DNA of 43,936 nucleotides from Cloacimonetes bacterium UBA3541 (GTDB lineage: Bacteria; Cloacimonadota; Cloacimonadia; Cloacimonadales; Cloacimonadaceae), in NCBI GenBank assembly GCA_002376725.1, contig DFOM01000045.1, forward strand, positions 1-43,936, read 5' to 3'. The translations under genes were made by a program, and so were the position numbers. This document shows positions 1-10,600 of the stretch, one piece after another. The stretch's first letter is position 1; every line of letters begins with the position of its first letter. The notes under the pieces are model-generated. The model was not told where the DNA came from. It searched no databases and saw nothing but the letters and a program-made list of their open reading frames with translations.

Positions 1-2099
1 ACGGGTTCATTTGATTTACTGTTTAATTTAATCTGGGTATTATTCACGAAAGGATTAGGAAATATCTGCAGAGAAGTGAGCTCTGGAGCTAGTTCATCAT
101 CATTTGCCGTATTAGCTGCTAATACGAAATTAGCTAAACCAAGATTTAAGATTTGAGTATCATTATAGAAGAAGTTTGAGGGAGTAACCTGGGTCACAGT
201 AATTGTTGCACTATTTCCAATAGCCTTAAAATTTAATTTCAGAAGAGCTCCCTCGCCAGTAAAACGGGTATCACTATCGCAGGTAAAAGATACAGTCCCT
301 GGATTATTGATAATTACATTCGGTTCACAACCTGCACTCATAGTCCCAGCTGTATCTATCCCCATAAATTGCAATTTATTAGAGTCATAGTTCAAGTCAA
401 ATTGATAGTGGGTTACATTCCAGGAGGGAAGTAAGTAACTGGTTCGGATTTCAGTGGTTCCAATCTGTTCATAGCCTAAATTCATAACATTTATCATTAA
501 AATGGTACTTTCTGCTAGATTCTCCACAGGAGGAACTACATCTACCATAATGAAAGAAGTATTGGTTATAGCAGTATTATTATAGGTCATACCTACCATA
601 TCAAAAAGATATTGTCCAGCATCAAGTGGAAGAAAAGAAAAAGTAATCAAATCTCCACTTCCGATAAGGTTAGAATTGCCATTCCAACTAACTTGTAAAT
701 AACCGGGTTCAGTTTCATTTACTAAAAGATTTCCATCGGAAGCAATGCTGTTATCTATAGAAGCACCAGTAAAAGTAAGATTTTGGTTATCGTAGATAAG
801 TGTAAATTCATAATGATTAACATTCCAGGAACCAAGGACGGGATAAGTGGAAACAGTAAGGTTAAAATTATTTCCTACTGTTGCATTATACGCATTCATC
901 TTGATTATAAGTTGGTTTATATTATAATTTTCAGGGATACTATTTATGATAACTGAGTTCCAGCTATTAAAATCATATCCACTAGGATTGATATTATTAA
1001 TATAATAATATCCATTAGAACTTCCACCCCAACCAAAATTGAAATGATAATATCCTGTTGATTGATAACCATCAACTATGAAGGCATGACCTCCACCTGA
1101 ACCTGAGCCAGAGTAATACATCGGGCAACCATTATCTAATTGAGATTGTACAACGGTATTCCACTGATTATCGGACATTCCCATCTTACTTTGTAACATT
1201 GCATTTGGATACCGGAAATAATTGACCAAAGCATCAGCTGCATCATTACTTTGAGCTCCAGAACCATCAATAGAATATCCCATATCAACTGCTACTCCAC
1301 AATGGTATAGTAAGGTGGCAATAGGAATACAGGAAGAGCCAATGGAATTTGGCATTTCATCCCATAAATAAGTTGTTGCGCCAAAATTAGCAGATTGATA
1401 TCCATAGCCTGGACAAAAGTAAGAATGAGAACCCACTCCAGTTATTGGATGACTCCAGTATTTCATTATCATACCCATTGCTGTAGCCACACAACCAGCA
1501 TAAACATGTCCTCCAGGTCCATTAGGGTCAACAGGACAAAGTTCATTATAAGGCCAATTTTGATCCCAATTAGTAACTATAAGAGGCCGAACCGCGCGGT
1601 CCTGCCTGAAATTAGCAGGTAAAATACCTTGAGATAGATTCTGCCAAAGCTGTGTATTCTCGGGAATAATAGTTTTTTCTTTTCTTAATTGGCGAATTTG
1701 TTTAGCATAATTTTCTACCCATTCCAAGAAAGCTGGAGGACAGGAATTAACATCACAACTTGAGTCTAAAGAATAAGCAAGAACTGGGATGGAGTTATCA
1801 TCTGCAGAAATCAAAGCAAAACCATTATTTTGCAATTGAATTAAATACAGGAGAGGAAGATTTTCGTCTGTAGGTTCATATCTGATCTCAGTAGTTGTAA
1901 AATTCCCATCTAGATAAGCTAATATATGCTGTATATTGAGGTTAGCGGTATACTTATCTGAAATGAGATTTAGCCAGGTTTGGGCTACGATTTTTGTTTC
2001 TGAGGGTTGCACAAATTTAGCAAAGATTGGAATAGAAAGGGTAAAAAATAAAAGCGTTAATAGTATAACTTGTATCTTGGAAAACATAGATGTATTCAT
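1..2099 (-). CDS. Secreted peptidase C10 (streptopain-like) with cohesin-like repeats, partial (3' end outside window)
   Basis: The frame stays open from the ATG at 2099 to base 1, giving at least 699 residues; the C-terminus lies outside the window. Residues 1-28 form a signal peptide. A Spi-type propeptide follows (GFALISADDNSIPVLAYS). The protease domain has the catalytic Cys203 in GCVATAM and His338 in GGGHAFIVDGY, followed by the FNFGWGG motif. Two related cohesin-like beta domains lie near residues 395-510 and 530-650; each contains SWNV(N/T)HY(E/Q)F. The visible end, LQIFPNPFVNNTQI (about residue 675 on), looks like the start of a Por/T9SS type A sorting domain. I infer an extracellular or surface-anchored cysteine protease. 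The start is supported by AGAGGA just upstream. It follows the rpsG terminator and appears to be transcribed separately. Confidence 0.88.
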   Translation of the reverse strand, partial: MNTSMFSKIQVILLTLLFFTLSIPIFAKFVQPSETKIVAQTWLNLISDKYTANLNIQHILAYLDGNFTTTEIRYEPTDENLPLLYLIQLQNNGFALISADDNSIPVLAYSLDSSCDVNSCPPAFLEWVENYAKQIRQLRKEKTIIPENTQLWQNLSQGILPANFRQDRAVRPLIVTNWDQNWPYNELCPVDPNGPGGHVYAGCVATAMGMIMKYWSHPITGVGSHSYFCPGYGYQSANFGATTYLWDEMPNSIGSSCIPIATLLYHCGVAVDMGYSIDGSGAQSNDAADALVNYFRYPNAMLQSKMGMSDNQWNTVVQSQLDNGCPMYYSGSGSGGGHAFIVDGYQSTGYYHFNFGWGGSSNGYYYINNINPSGYDFNSWNSVIINSIPENYNINQLIIKMNAYNATVGNNFNLTVSTYPVLGSWNVNHYEFTLIYDNQNLTFTGASIDNSIASDGNLLVNETEPGYLQVSWNGNSNLIGSGDLITFSFLPLDAGQYLFDMVGMTYNNTAITNTSFIMVDVVPPVENLAESTILMINVMNLGYEQIGTTEIRTSYLLPSWNVTHYQFDLNYDSNKLQFMGIDTAGTMSAGCEPNVIINNPGTVSFTCDSDTRFTGEGALLKLNFKAIGNSATITVTQVTPSNFFYNDTQILNLGLANFVLAANTANDDELAPELTSLQIFPNPFVNNTQIKLNSKSNEP

Positions 2100-2204
2100 T
2101 GTTCCTCTTATAATCCTTTTATTGATATTTTAAAGCAATTGATATTCCATAGGAAGAGATTTTTAATAATTAATTGATTAAATAGCTAAGCCTAGAGGGA
2201 TAAT

Positions 2205-2248
2205 TATAAAAACCCTTAAAGCAGAAATATATTTCTGCTTTAAGGGTT
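2205..2248 (-). terminator. Rho-independent terminator after rpsG
   Basis: A perfect inverted repeat with 18-bp arms (2211-2228 and 2231-2248) lies 25 bases downstream of the rpsG stop. On the minus strand the stem ends in GGG and runs into TTTTTATAATTA. This marks the end of the tRNA-tuf-rpoBC-rpsLG transcription cluster. Confidence 0.85.
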
Positions 2249-2273
2249 GCCTTTATACACAACATAAGGTATA

Positions 2274-2744
2274 TTAGAATCTTAGATGAGCAAAAGCCTT
2301 GTTTGCTTCAGCCATTTTATGGGTGTCCTCACGTTTTTTAATTGAGGCACCTTCATTTTTATAAGCGGCAATAAGTTCAGCTGCTAACTTTTCTTCCATA
2401 CTTTTTTCATTTCTGGCACGAGCATAGGTTATAATCCAACGAAAAGCAAGAGCTTGTCCATTCTTTTCAGAAACTTCCATTGGGATTTGATAATTAGAAC
2501 CGCCAACTCTACGAGATACTACTTTAAGTTGAGGACGAACATTATTAACGGCAGTTTTGAACACTTCCAGAGGAGGTTGTTTGATTTTTTCTTCAATAAT
2601 ATCAAGTGCAGCATAGACTATTTTTTCTGCAACGCTTTTTTTGCCTTTTTTCATAAGACAATTTATAAATTTGGAGAGGACAACATCTTGGTATATAGGT
2701 TCAGGTAATACTTCACGAACGACTGGTTTTTTCTTTCTTGGCAT
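2274..2744 (-). CDS. rpsG: Ribosomal protein S7
   Basis: A 156-residue protein of normal S7 length. It binds the 3' major domain of 16S rRNA and nucleates assembly of the 30S head near the exit site. It starts MPRKKKPVVRE, and family landmarks include LMKKGKKSVAEKIVYAAL and RRVGGSNYQIPMEV. It lies 20 bases downstream of rpsL and is the last gene of the cluster. In most bacteria fusA follows here; in this window a strong terminator follows instead. In E. coli S7 represses translation of its own operon; no matching regulatory site was identified in the short rpsL-rpsG gap. Confidence 0.97.
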   Translation of the reverse strand: MPRKKKPVVREVLPEPIYQDVVLSKFINCLMKKGKKSVAEKIVYAALDIIEEKIKQPPLEVFKTAVNNVRPQLKVVSRRVGGSNYQIPMEVSEKNGQALAFRWIITYARARNEKSMEEKLAAELIAAYKNEGASIKKREDTHKMAEANKAFAHLRF

Positions 2745-2764
2745 AGTTATATCTTCCTAAGTAA

Positions 2765-3142
2765 TTAAGAATTTTTTGGACGTTTGGTGCCGTATTTAGA
2801 ACGAGATTTAACTCTTTTTTCTACTCCGGCAGCATCCAGTGCTCCGCGAACAATATGATAGCGTACGCCAGGTAGGTCCTTAACACGACCACCTCTGACT
2901 AGTACTATGCTATGTTCTTGCAGATTATGTCCTTCTCCACCTATATAGGCGGTAACTTCAAAACCGTTGGTTAAACGTACCCGAGCAACTTTACGTAGAG
3001 CTGAGTTTGGTTTTTTGGGCGTTGTTGTGTAAACCCTAGTACAAACTCCGCGCTTTTGGGGACATCCCATAAGAGCTCTACTTTTCTTTTTCTTTTCAAT
3101 CTTTTTTCGTCCATTTTGGACTAATTGATTAATAGTTGGCAC
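2765..3142 (-). CDS. rpsL: Ribosomal protein S12
   Basis: A 125-residue S12, the decoding-centre protein of the small subunit that controls translational accuracy. The two loops facing the decoding site are present as TTPKKPNSALRK and GRVKDLPGVRYH. The lysines whose mutation gives streptomycin resistance in E. coli are therefore wild type. It also contains MGCPQKRGVCTRV. A clear GGAGGT sits a few bases upstream of the ATG. The gene lies 22 bases after rpoC and 20 before rpsG, so all three are probably on one transcript. Confidence 0.97.
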   Translation of the reverse strand: MPTINQLVQNGRKKIEKKKKSRALMGCPQKRGVCTRVYTTTPKKPNSALRKVARVRLTNGFEVTAYIGGEGHNLQEHSIVLVRGGRVKDLPGVRYHIVRGALDAAGVEKRVKSRSKYGTKRPKNS

Positions 3143-3164
3143 TAAGTACCTCCTTATTTATTAT

Positions 3165-6100
3165 TTAGAAGTTATATAAATCTTCTGTTTCTTCTTCTTT
3201 TTTGTGGTGAGCAAATCGGTCTATAATTTCTGCTACCGTAGCACCAGAATGAATAGCTTCTTCAATCATTTTATTATACACTTTAGTGCCTGTTCCCACA
3301 GGAATCCGGTGTCCGATAATTACACTTTCTTTTAAACCTTCTAGTCTGTCCACTCTTCCTTCTATAGCAGCTTTTGTCAATACATTTGTTGTTTCCTGGA
3401 AGGAGGCGGCAGATAACCAGCTATCAGTTAGTAAGGAAACTTTGGTAATACCCAAAAGTAATTGTTCAAACTGAGCAGGTGTTTTTCCGTATTTTTGAAC
3501 TTCTCTATTTTCTTTTTCAACCAGAGTTTTATCTACAATATCTCCCTCTAAGAAGGAAGTGCTTCCGCTATCAGTTATACGCACTTTTTTGAACATTTGC
3601 CGGATAATCACGCTAATATGTTTGTCATCAATCTTCACGCCCTGTTTTCGGTAAATTTCTTGAACTTCATTTAAAATCATCATCTGTGCTTCAATAACAC
3701 CTTTGACTAACATATCATGAGGATCAAGAGGACCATCAGATAGTGCATCTCCACTTTCCACATAGTCACCTTGGTGAACAATGATGCGTTTTCCAGGCGG
3801 AATAATATATTTTCTTCCGGTTAAAGGTTGTCCTTTTTTAACTGTATCACCGGTGCTAACGATGCTTTCTTGTAAAGGTGGAATTTCCAGAATTTTACCA
3901 CAGATAGGAGCTCCTATTTTAACTTTGTCCCCTTCGTTGACAATAATTTGCAATCCTCTAGGAATTTCGTAAATTTGGGGTTTCTGGTTCCGTTTAGCGA
4001 TAGCCACTTTTTTCTTTTTATTTTCCTCAATAATGCTTACTTTTCCATCATTTTCAGCATAGACGGTTTTATTGGTAAGCAGAATGATTCTGTTAACATA
4101 ATCATTAACTTGGACCATTACTTTTCCATCTTCTGGAGCTATTAATCCATTAGGCGGGGTAACAAATATTTCACGTCCATTTTTCTTCAATCCGCCGATA
4201 GTAACGATTCCGTCAATATCAGAGATACAAGCTTTATCTTTTGGAACCCTAGCTTCAAATAAATCTTGAACACGCGGAAGTCCACCCGTAATATCACGCT
4301 GTTTTATGGTCATACGAGAAGTCTGTCCTAAGATATCACCAGGATGGACAAAGCTTCCATCTTCCACTTTGATAACTAGCCCTGTAGGAAGTGGGACCTG
4401 CACTGAAGTACCATCTTCACCAACAATTCTGAATTGAGGTTGTTTCTTACGGTCTTTGGATTCTATGATAGTGATATCTCTGGAGAATGTTATATCGTTA
4501 AATTCTTCCTTATAGGTTATATCTTTAATTAAGTTTTCGTAGTGCAATTGACCTTTAGCCGTAGAAATTAAAGGATTATTGAATTGATCCCAGCTCATAA
4601 GTTTAGTGTTCATAGCAATCTTTTGTCCATCACGCACATGGATAGTGGCACCATATTCCACACGATATTCTTCCAGAACTTTACTTGGATCATTTTCATC
4701 ACATATATGTATTTTACCTAGATGACTAACAGAAATGAGCTGATTATTCACATTTGTAACAGTGTTCATACGGTCAAATTTTACAATTCCATCATGAGCG
4801 GATACAACTTCTGCTAATTCTGTGGCAGTGGACGCAGCGCCTCCAATATGGAAAGTTCTAAGTGTTAATTGTGTTCCTGGCTCTCCGATACTTTGTGCTG
4901 CTATAATGCCTACTGGGTCTCCGATTACAGCAGGTCTTTGGGTTGCTAAATTTCTGCCATAACATTTAGCACATATTCCGCGTTCAGCTTCACAAGTGAG
5001 AACAGAGCGCACTTTAACTTTAATAACTCCGTGATTCTGGATAGTGCGAGCCATTTTATTGGAAATTTCTTCTCCGGTATGAACGAGAATATTTCCGGTT
5101 ACTGGGTCAATTACATCTTCCAGAGCTACTCTGCCTTGAATCCTATCTGCAAGCGTAGCTACTACCTCATTTCCTTCTTTCAAGACAGTCATATCTACAC
5201 CCTTAGTGGTGCCACAATCATCTATAGTGATAATAGCATTTTGAGCAACATCTACTAAACGACGAGTCAGATATCCTGCATCAGCTGTCTTCAAAGCCGT
5301 ATCAGCAAGTCCCTTACGAGCACCATGAGTTGATATAAAGTATTCCAAAACCGTCAAACCATCTCGGAAATTGGATTTAATAGGATTTTCTATTACATTA
5401 ACAGTTCCGGTAGAGCCGATTTTAGCCGGTTTATCCATTAAACCACGCATTCCACCTAGCTGTTTAATCTGATCTTTACTTCCACGAGCACCAGATTTAT
5501 ACATCATATAAATGGAGTTTAGACCATTACGATTTTGGGCTAATTCCTCCATCATTTCATCGGTAACTTTAACGGTAGTTTTTTTCCATAAATCTACAAT
5601 TCTGCCAAAGCGTTCATTTTCAGTGATGCCACCTTTCATATGGAGGTCCGTAACTTTTTTTACTTCTTCTTCCGCTTCAGCGATGATCTTATCTTTCCGC
5701 TTAGGCACAACGATGTCACTAAAACTGAAAGTTACACCAGCATGAGTGGAATACTGAAAGCCAAGTTCTTTGAGTTCGTCAAGGAATTGAGCTGTTCTCC
5801 ATTGACCTACAGCATCATAGCAAAGCATAGCCAGGTCATTGATTTTACCTTTATCAAAGACATTATTTTGGAATCCTACTTCTTCAGGTATAATTTGATT
5901 AAAGATTACTCTACCAACGGTAGTAACAATATAATTATTCTTTATTTTCACTCTAATCCAGGTATGTAGGTTTAAAGAACTTTCATTTTCCACTTCACCT
6001 TTAACTGAGAATAGTAGTTCTTCAGCTTCAAAGGCGGCAATTACTTCGTCGGTGCTATAGAAATGTCGTAAAGTCGTTATATCTTGAGGTTCAGGGAATT

Positions 6101-7643
6101 CTTCCATAGTAAGATAATAACAACCTAGAACAATGTCCTGATTAGCAGCCATAGCCAAACGACCATTAGAAGGTAGCAATAAGTTGCGAGTTGACAGCAT
6201 TAGGGTTCTGGCTTCAATTTGGGCTTCATATGACAGAGGTACATATACACCCATCTGGTCTCCGTCAAAGTCTGCATTAAAAGGCACACATACCATAGGA
6301 TGTAGTTGGATAGCTTTATTATCTATTAGGACGGGCATAAAAGCTTCAATACCTAGACGGTGCAAAGTTGGAGCACGATTTAAGAGGACGGGATAATCTT
6401 TAATTACCTCTTCTAAGATAGACCAGATTTCCGGTTGTTTCTTTTCAATCAGTTTTTTAGCATTTTTTACTTTATCGGCTTCACCTAACTTTTGTAATCT
6501 TTCAATTAAATAAGGTTTGAAAAGCTCCACTGCCATATCTTTTGGTAATCCACATTGATAAAGTTTTAACTCGGGTCCAACGGTAATAACAGAACGTCCC
6601 GAATAATCCACTCGCTTACCCAGCAAGTTTTGTCGGAATCTACCTTGTTTACCTTTTAACTGGTCACTTAGAGATTTAAGGGGACGATTTCCTCTGCCCT
6701 TAACTGGGCGAGCTTTACGAGAATTATCAATTAATGCATCTACTGCTTCTTGTAACATTCGTTTTTCATTACGAAGAATAACCTCAGGCGAACGAATTTC
6801 CATAAGGTATTTTAAACGGTTATTGCGAGTAATAACCCGGCGATATAGTTCATTGAAATCTGCTGTAGCAAATCTTCCACCTTCTAAAGGTACCAGAGGT
6901 CTAAGAGTTGGAGGAAGAACGGGAAGTGCAAGTAGAATCATATCTTCAGGTTTATTTCCGGATTTAAGAAAAGCGTCCACAATCTTAAGTTTATTAATCA
7001 ATTTTTGTTTGTATAAAGTAGATTTTTCCATTTTCAGGCGAGAACGAATATTTAAAGCTTCATTATTTAAGTCTAACCGCGAAAGCAATTCACGAATAGC
7101 TTCTGCGCCTATCATAGCTATGAAATTATCACTTACCTTATCTTTTATTTCATAATACTCATCAATATCAACTAATTCGTATTTTTCGTAAGGGCTATCA
7201 CCAGGGTCTACAACTATATAGGATTCGTAATAGATTACTCGTTCCAGATCCTTAACCGTCATATCTAGTAAAGTTCCAATTTTACTGGGAGTACTTTTAA
7301 CAAACCAGATATGAGCTATAGGAACAGCTAAAGAAATATGTCCCATACGGGTTCTTCTTACGCGGGAAGTGGTCACTAATACCCCACAACGGTCACAGAC
7401 AATATTCTGAAAGCGTTTCTTTTTATATTTACCACAGGCACATTCATAATCTTTTTCGGGACCAAAAATTCTCTCACAGAATAATCCATCTTTTTCTGGT
7501 TTTAGAGTTCTATAGTTAAGAGTTTCAGGTTTTGTGACTTCACCGTGCGACCATTCATTAATAATAGTCTCAGGAGAAGCGATTTTAATCCGCACAAAGT
7601 CAAAGTCATCGGGTTTTATATTATATGTGTTATCTTTTATCAT
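3165..7643 (-). CDS. rpoC: DNA-directed RNA polymerase subunit beta'
   Basis: A 1492-residue beta' subunit. The N-terminal zinc ribbon is CACGKYKKKRFQNIVCDRCG. The magnesium-binding active-site loop is NADFDGDQMGVYV. The second zinc site is CEAERGICAKCYG. The trigger-loop helix GIIAAQSIGEPGTQLTLRTF is near residue 921. About 170 residues separate it from ITGGLPRVQDLFEAR, the same insertion point as SI3 in E. coli. A further lineage-type insert of roughly residues 1140-1290 contains repeated GD-rich, barrel-like segments resembling sandwich-barrel hybrid motifs. The ATG lies 2 bases after the rpoB stop, and AGGAGAGG within the rpoB end is its ribosome binding site, so the two are translationally coupled. 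Confidence 0.98.
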   Translation of the reverse strand: MIKDNTYNIKPDDFDFVRIKIASPETIINEWSHGEVTKPETLNYRTLKPEKDGLFCERIFGPEKDYECACGKYKKKRFQNIVCDRCGVLVTTSRVRRTRMGHISLAVPIAHIWFVKSTPSKIGTLLDMTVKDLERVIYYESYIVVDPGDSPYEKYELVDIDEYYEIKDKVSDNFIAMIGAEAIRELLSRLDLNNEALNIRSRLKMEKSTLYKQKLINKLKIVDAFLKSGNKPEDMILLALPVLPPTLRPLVPLEGGRFATADFNELYRRVITRNNRLKYLMEIRSPEVILRNEKRMLQEAVDALIDNSRKARPVKGRGNRPLKSLSDQLKGKQGRFRQNLLGKRVDYSGRSVITVGPELKLYQCGLPKDMAVELFKPYLIERLQKLGEADKVKNAKKLIEKKQPEIWSILEEVIKDYPVLLNRAPTLHRLGIEAFMPVLIDNKAIQLHPMVCVPFNADFDGDQMGVYVPLSYEAQIEARTLMLSTRNLLLPSNGRLAMAANQDIVLGCYYLTMEEFPEPQDITTLRHFYSTDEVIAAFEAEELLFSVKGEVENESSLNLHTWIRVKIKNNYIVTTVGRVIFNQIIPEEVGFQNNVFDKGKINDLAMLCYDAVGQWRTAQFLDELKELGFQYSTHAGVTFSFSDIVVPKRKDKIIAEAEEEVKKVTDLHMKGGITENERFGRIVDLWKKTTVKVTDEMMEELAQNRNGLNSIYMMYKSGARGSKDQIKQLGGMRGLMDKPAKIGSTGTVNVIENPIKSNFRDGLTVLEYFISTHGARKGLADTALKTADAGYLTRRLVDVAQNAIITIDDCGTTKGVDMTVLKEGNEVVATLADRIQGRVALEDVIDPVTGNILVHTGEEISNKMARTIQNHGVIKVKVRSVLTCEAERGICAKCYGRNLATQRPAVIGDPVGIIAAQSIGEPGTQLTLRTFHIGGAASTATELAEVVSAHDGIVKFDRMNTVTNVNNQLISVSHLGKIHICDENDPSKVLEEYRVEYGATIHVRDGQKIAMNTKLMSWDQFNNPLISTAKGQLHYENLIKDITYKEEFNDITFSRDITIIESKDRKKQPQFRIVGEDGTSVQVPLPTGLVIKVEDGSFVHPGDILGQTSRMTIKQRDITGGLPRVQDLFEARVPKDKACISDIDGIVTIGGLKKNGREIFVTPPNGLIAPEDGKVMVQVNDYVNRIILLTNKTVYAENDGKVSIIEENKKKKVAIAKRNQKPQIYEIPRGLQIIVNEGDKVKIGAPICGKILEIPPLQESIVSTGDTVKKGQPLTGRKYIIPPGKRIIVHQGDYVESGDALSDGPLDPHDMLVKGVIEAQMMILNEVQEIYRKQGVKIDDKHISVIIRQMFKKVRITDSGSTSFLEGDIVDKTLVEKENREVQKYGKTPAQFEQLLLGITKVSLLTDSWLSAASFQETTNVLTKAAIEGRVDRLEGLKESVIIGHRIPVGTGTKVYNKMIEEAIHSGATVAEIIDRFAHHKKEEETEDLYNF

Positions 7644-7645
7644 TT

Positions 7646-10600
7646 TTACCTCTCCTCATTCAATTCGTGTTCTTTGAGGAACACAATATCAAATCCCAAA
7701 GATTTGAGTTCACTCACGAGCACATTAAAGGATTCCGGGACACCTGAAGGAGGAGGATTTTCTCCCCTGGTGATAGCTTTGAATGCTTCGTTTCTGCCAT
7801 CTACATCATCTGATTTTATAGTTAGCATTTCTTCCAGATTATGTGCAGCGCCATAAGCCTCCAAAGCCCATACTTCCATCTCTCCTAAGCGTTGGCCACC
7901 ATGCTGAGCTTTCCCTCCCAGTGGTTGTTGAGTTATTAATGAATAGGGACCAGTAGAACGAGCATGCATTTTATCTGCTACTAGATGGTTTAATTTCATC
8001 ATATATATAATACCTACCGTAACTCGTTCTTTGAATGGTTCGCCGGTTTTTCCATCAAACAGTATCTGTTTGCCATCTATTGGAAGTTCGGCTTCTTTTA
8101 ATGCATCTTCAATATCTTGAACTGTTGCTCCATCAAAGATAGGAGACTCAACCTCGTATCCTAAGCTTTTAATTGCCATCCCGAGATGGGTTTCCATTAT
8201 TTGTCCTATATTCATACGAGAAGGCACACCTAATGGATTTAAGATAATATCAACAGTAGTTCCATCCTCTAAGAACGGCATATCTTCAATAGGTGCAATA
8301 ATTGATATCACACCTTTATTCCCATGTCGTCCAGCCATTTTATCGCCTACCTCAATTTTACGTTTTTTTGCTACATAGACTTTAACCATTTTGCGCACAC
8401 CATATTGAAGTTCATCACCATGTTTAAGTCGTTCTAGGTTTTTACGATAAATGTTTTCACTCTGTTCCTGAGATTGCTTTATTTTTAAAATGATGTCCTG
8501 GTATATCTTATCATTTTTCTCAGAATCTTCTACTAGCTTAGCATCTAAATCCAATTTGGTAAAATTGATACGGTTAATATCGCTTTTGGTTATCTTTTTT
8601 CCTGGAGCTATAAAATAGACATTAGTTTTTTCATCCCAGATAGTATGTGCAACTTCACCTAATAAGGCTGTGGAGAGTTTTTCTTTTTTGAATTCTTCAA
8701 TTTTTTGTCTACGCAGGTTGAGGTCGTTTCTAAGTTTAGCCTTCTTTTCTTCATGTTCTTCTTCTTCAAAACCTTCTTCTAAACGGGAAAAGACCTTTAC
8801 ATCAATCACCACACCTTCCATACCTGGTTTAGCCTTTAAAGAGCTATTGGTAAAATCTCCAGCTCTATCTCCAAATAGTGCTCGCATTAGGTTTTCTTCA
8901 GGGGACGGCTCTATTTCTACACTTTTGGGGGTTATTTTCCCCACGATAATATCACCTGCATGAATCACCGAACCAACTCGGATAATACCAGTTTTGTCAA
9001 GGTTACGCAAAGCATAGGCAGGAACATTGGGAATATCATATGCTAATTCTTCTTTGCCATTTTTCACATTCCGCACCAATACTTCCATTTCTTCAATGTA
9101 AATAGAGGTTAGCGTGTCATCACGAGCAACTTTTTCACTCAGGATAATAGCATCTTCATAATTATAGCCATACCAGGGCATAAAAGCTACCAGCATATTG
9201 GTGCCTAAAGCTAAGCGATTGTCCTCTACACATGCACCATCTGATATGGGTTGACCTTTACGGACAATGTCTCCAATGCGAACGATAGGTCTTTGATTGT
9301 TGCAAGTATCCTGATTGGTTCGTACGAATTTTTTTAATTCAATTCTATTACCCAATCCCAGATATAGAGCTTCATCTTCTTCGCTGAGAGGTTTTATTTC
9401 AACATATGAAGATGTTACATTAGTAACTATTCCATCATATGGAGCTACAGCAATATTGGAAGTATCCATAGTGGCGATTTTTTCCATACCTGTTCCAACA
9501 ATTGGAGCCACAGGATTGATTAAAGGTACAGCCTGGCGTTGCATATTTGAACCCATTAGAGCACGATTAGCATCATCATGTTCTAAAAAAGGAATAAGAG
9601 CAGCAGATACGGACACCATCTGTTGAGATGAAACATCCATATACTGAACTTTTTTGGGGTCAACAGAGACGAAATCACCCTTATGACGAGCAAATACAGA
9701 TTCGTCTATAATATATCTCTTATCATCCAGATTCACATTGCATTGTGCAATAGTATATTTTGTTTCTTGTGAAGCATCAAGATATTCATATTCATCGGTA
9801 ACATATCCATCTACTACCTTTCTATAAGGGGTTTCTATAAATCCAAACTGATTAATTCTGGAATAGATGGTTGGTGAAACTATTAATCCTATATTAGGTC
9901 CTTCCGGGGTCTCAATAGGACATATTCTTCCATAATGAGAAGGATGAACATCTCGCACCTCAAAACCTGCTCTTTCACGGGTTAATCCTCCGGGTCCTAA
10001 AGACGATAAAGCTCTTTTGTGTCTCAGAGCAGCAAGAGGATTAGTTTGTTCCATAAATTGAGATAATTGGCCAGTGAGGAAAAATGCTTGCACAGCGGCA
10101 ATTAATGCATTACTATTAACTAGGTCGTGAATAGTAACTTCATCAATATTGGAAATAGACATTCTTTCCTGGATAATGCGGGATACATTAGCCATACCGA
10201 TTTTGTATTGGTCTTGCAGTAGTTCACCTACGGTTCGTACTCTTCGGTTAGCGAGATCATCTATGTCATCAATTTCATCTTTATCGTTGTAAATATCGAT
10301 CAGAGTCTTGAAGATATGGACAAAATCATCTACAGTAAGAGTTAAACATTTAGGATCCACATTTATACCTAGACGTTCGTTTATCTTGTATCGTCCAACT
10401 TCAGCAAGATTATAGCGTTTTTTATTGAAAAACATTCTCTCAACTAAATTTTTAGCTGCTTCTAGTGGTGCGTCTTCTCCTGGTCTCATTAAGTTATAAA
10501 TCTTTTTAAGAGCTTCTTCCTGATTATTTGTAGGATCTTTCGCGATAGTATTTTCCAGGACTTTACGGGCTATTTCATAATCAGGGTCTATTATTTCTAC

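Noticed and set aside
1395..1622. 75-codon plus-strand ORF
   Set aside because: It lies antisense to the catalytic region of the C10 protease, which has a continuous frame and a conserved active site.
5640..5969. Plus-strand open frames inside rpoC and rpoB (for example 109 and 110 codons)
   Set aside because: They are antisense shadows of strongly conserved genes, with no ribosome binding sites and no recognisable protein sequence.
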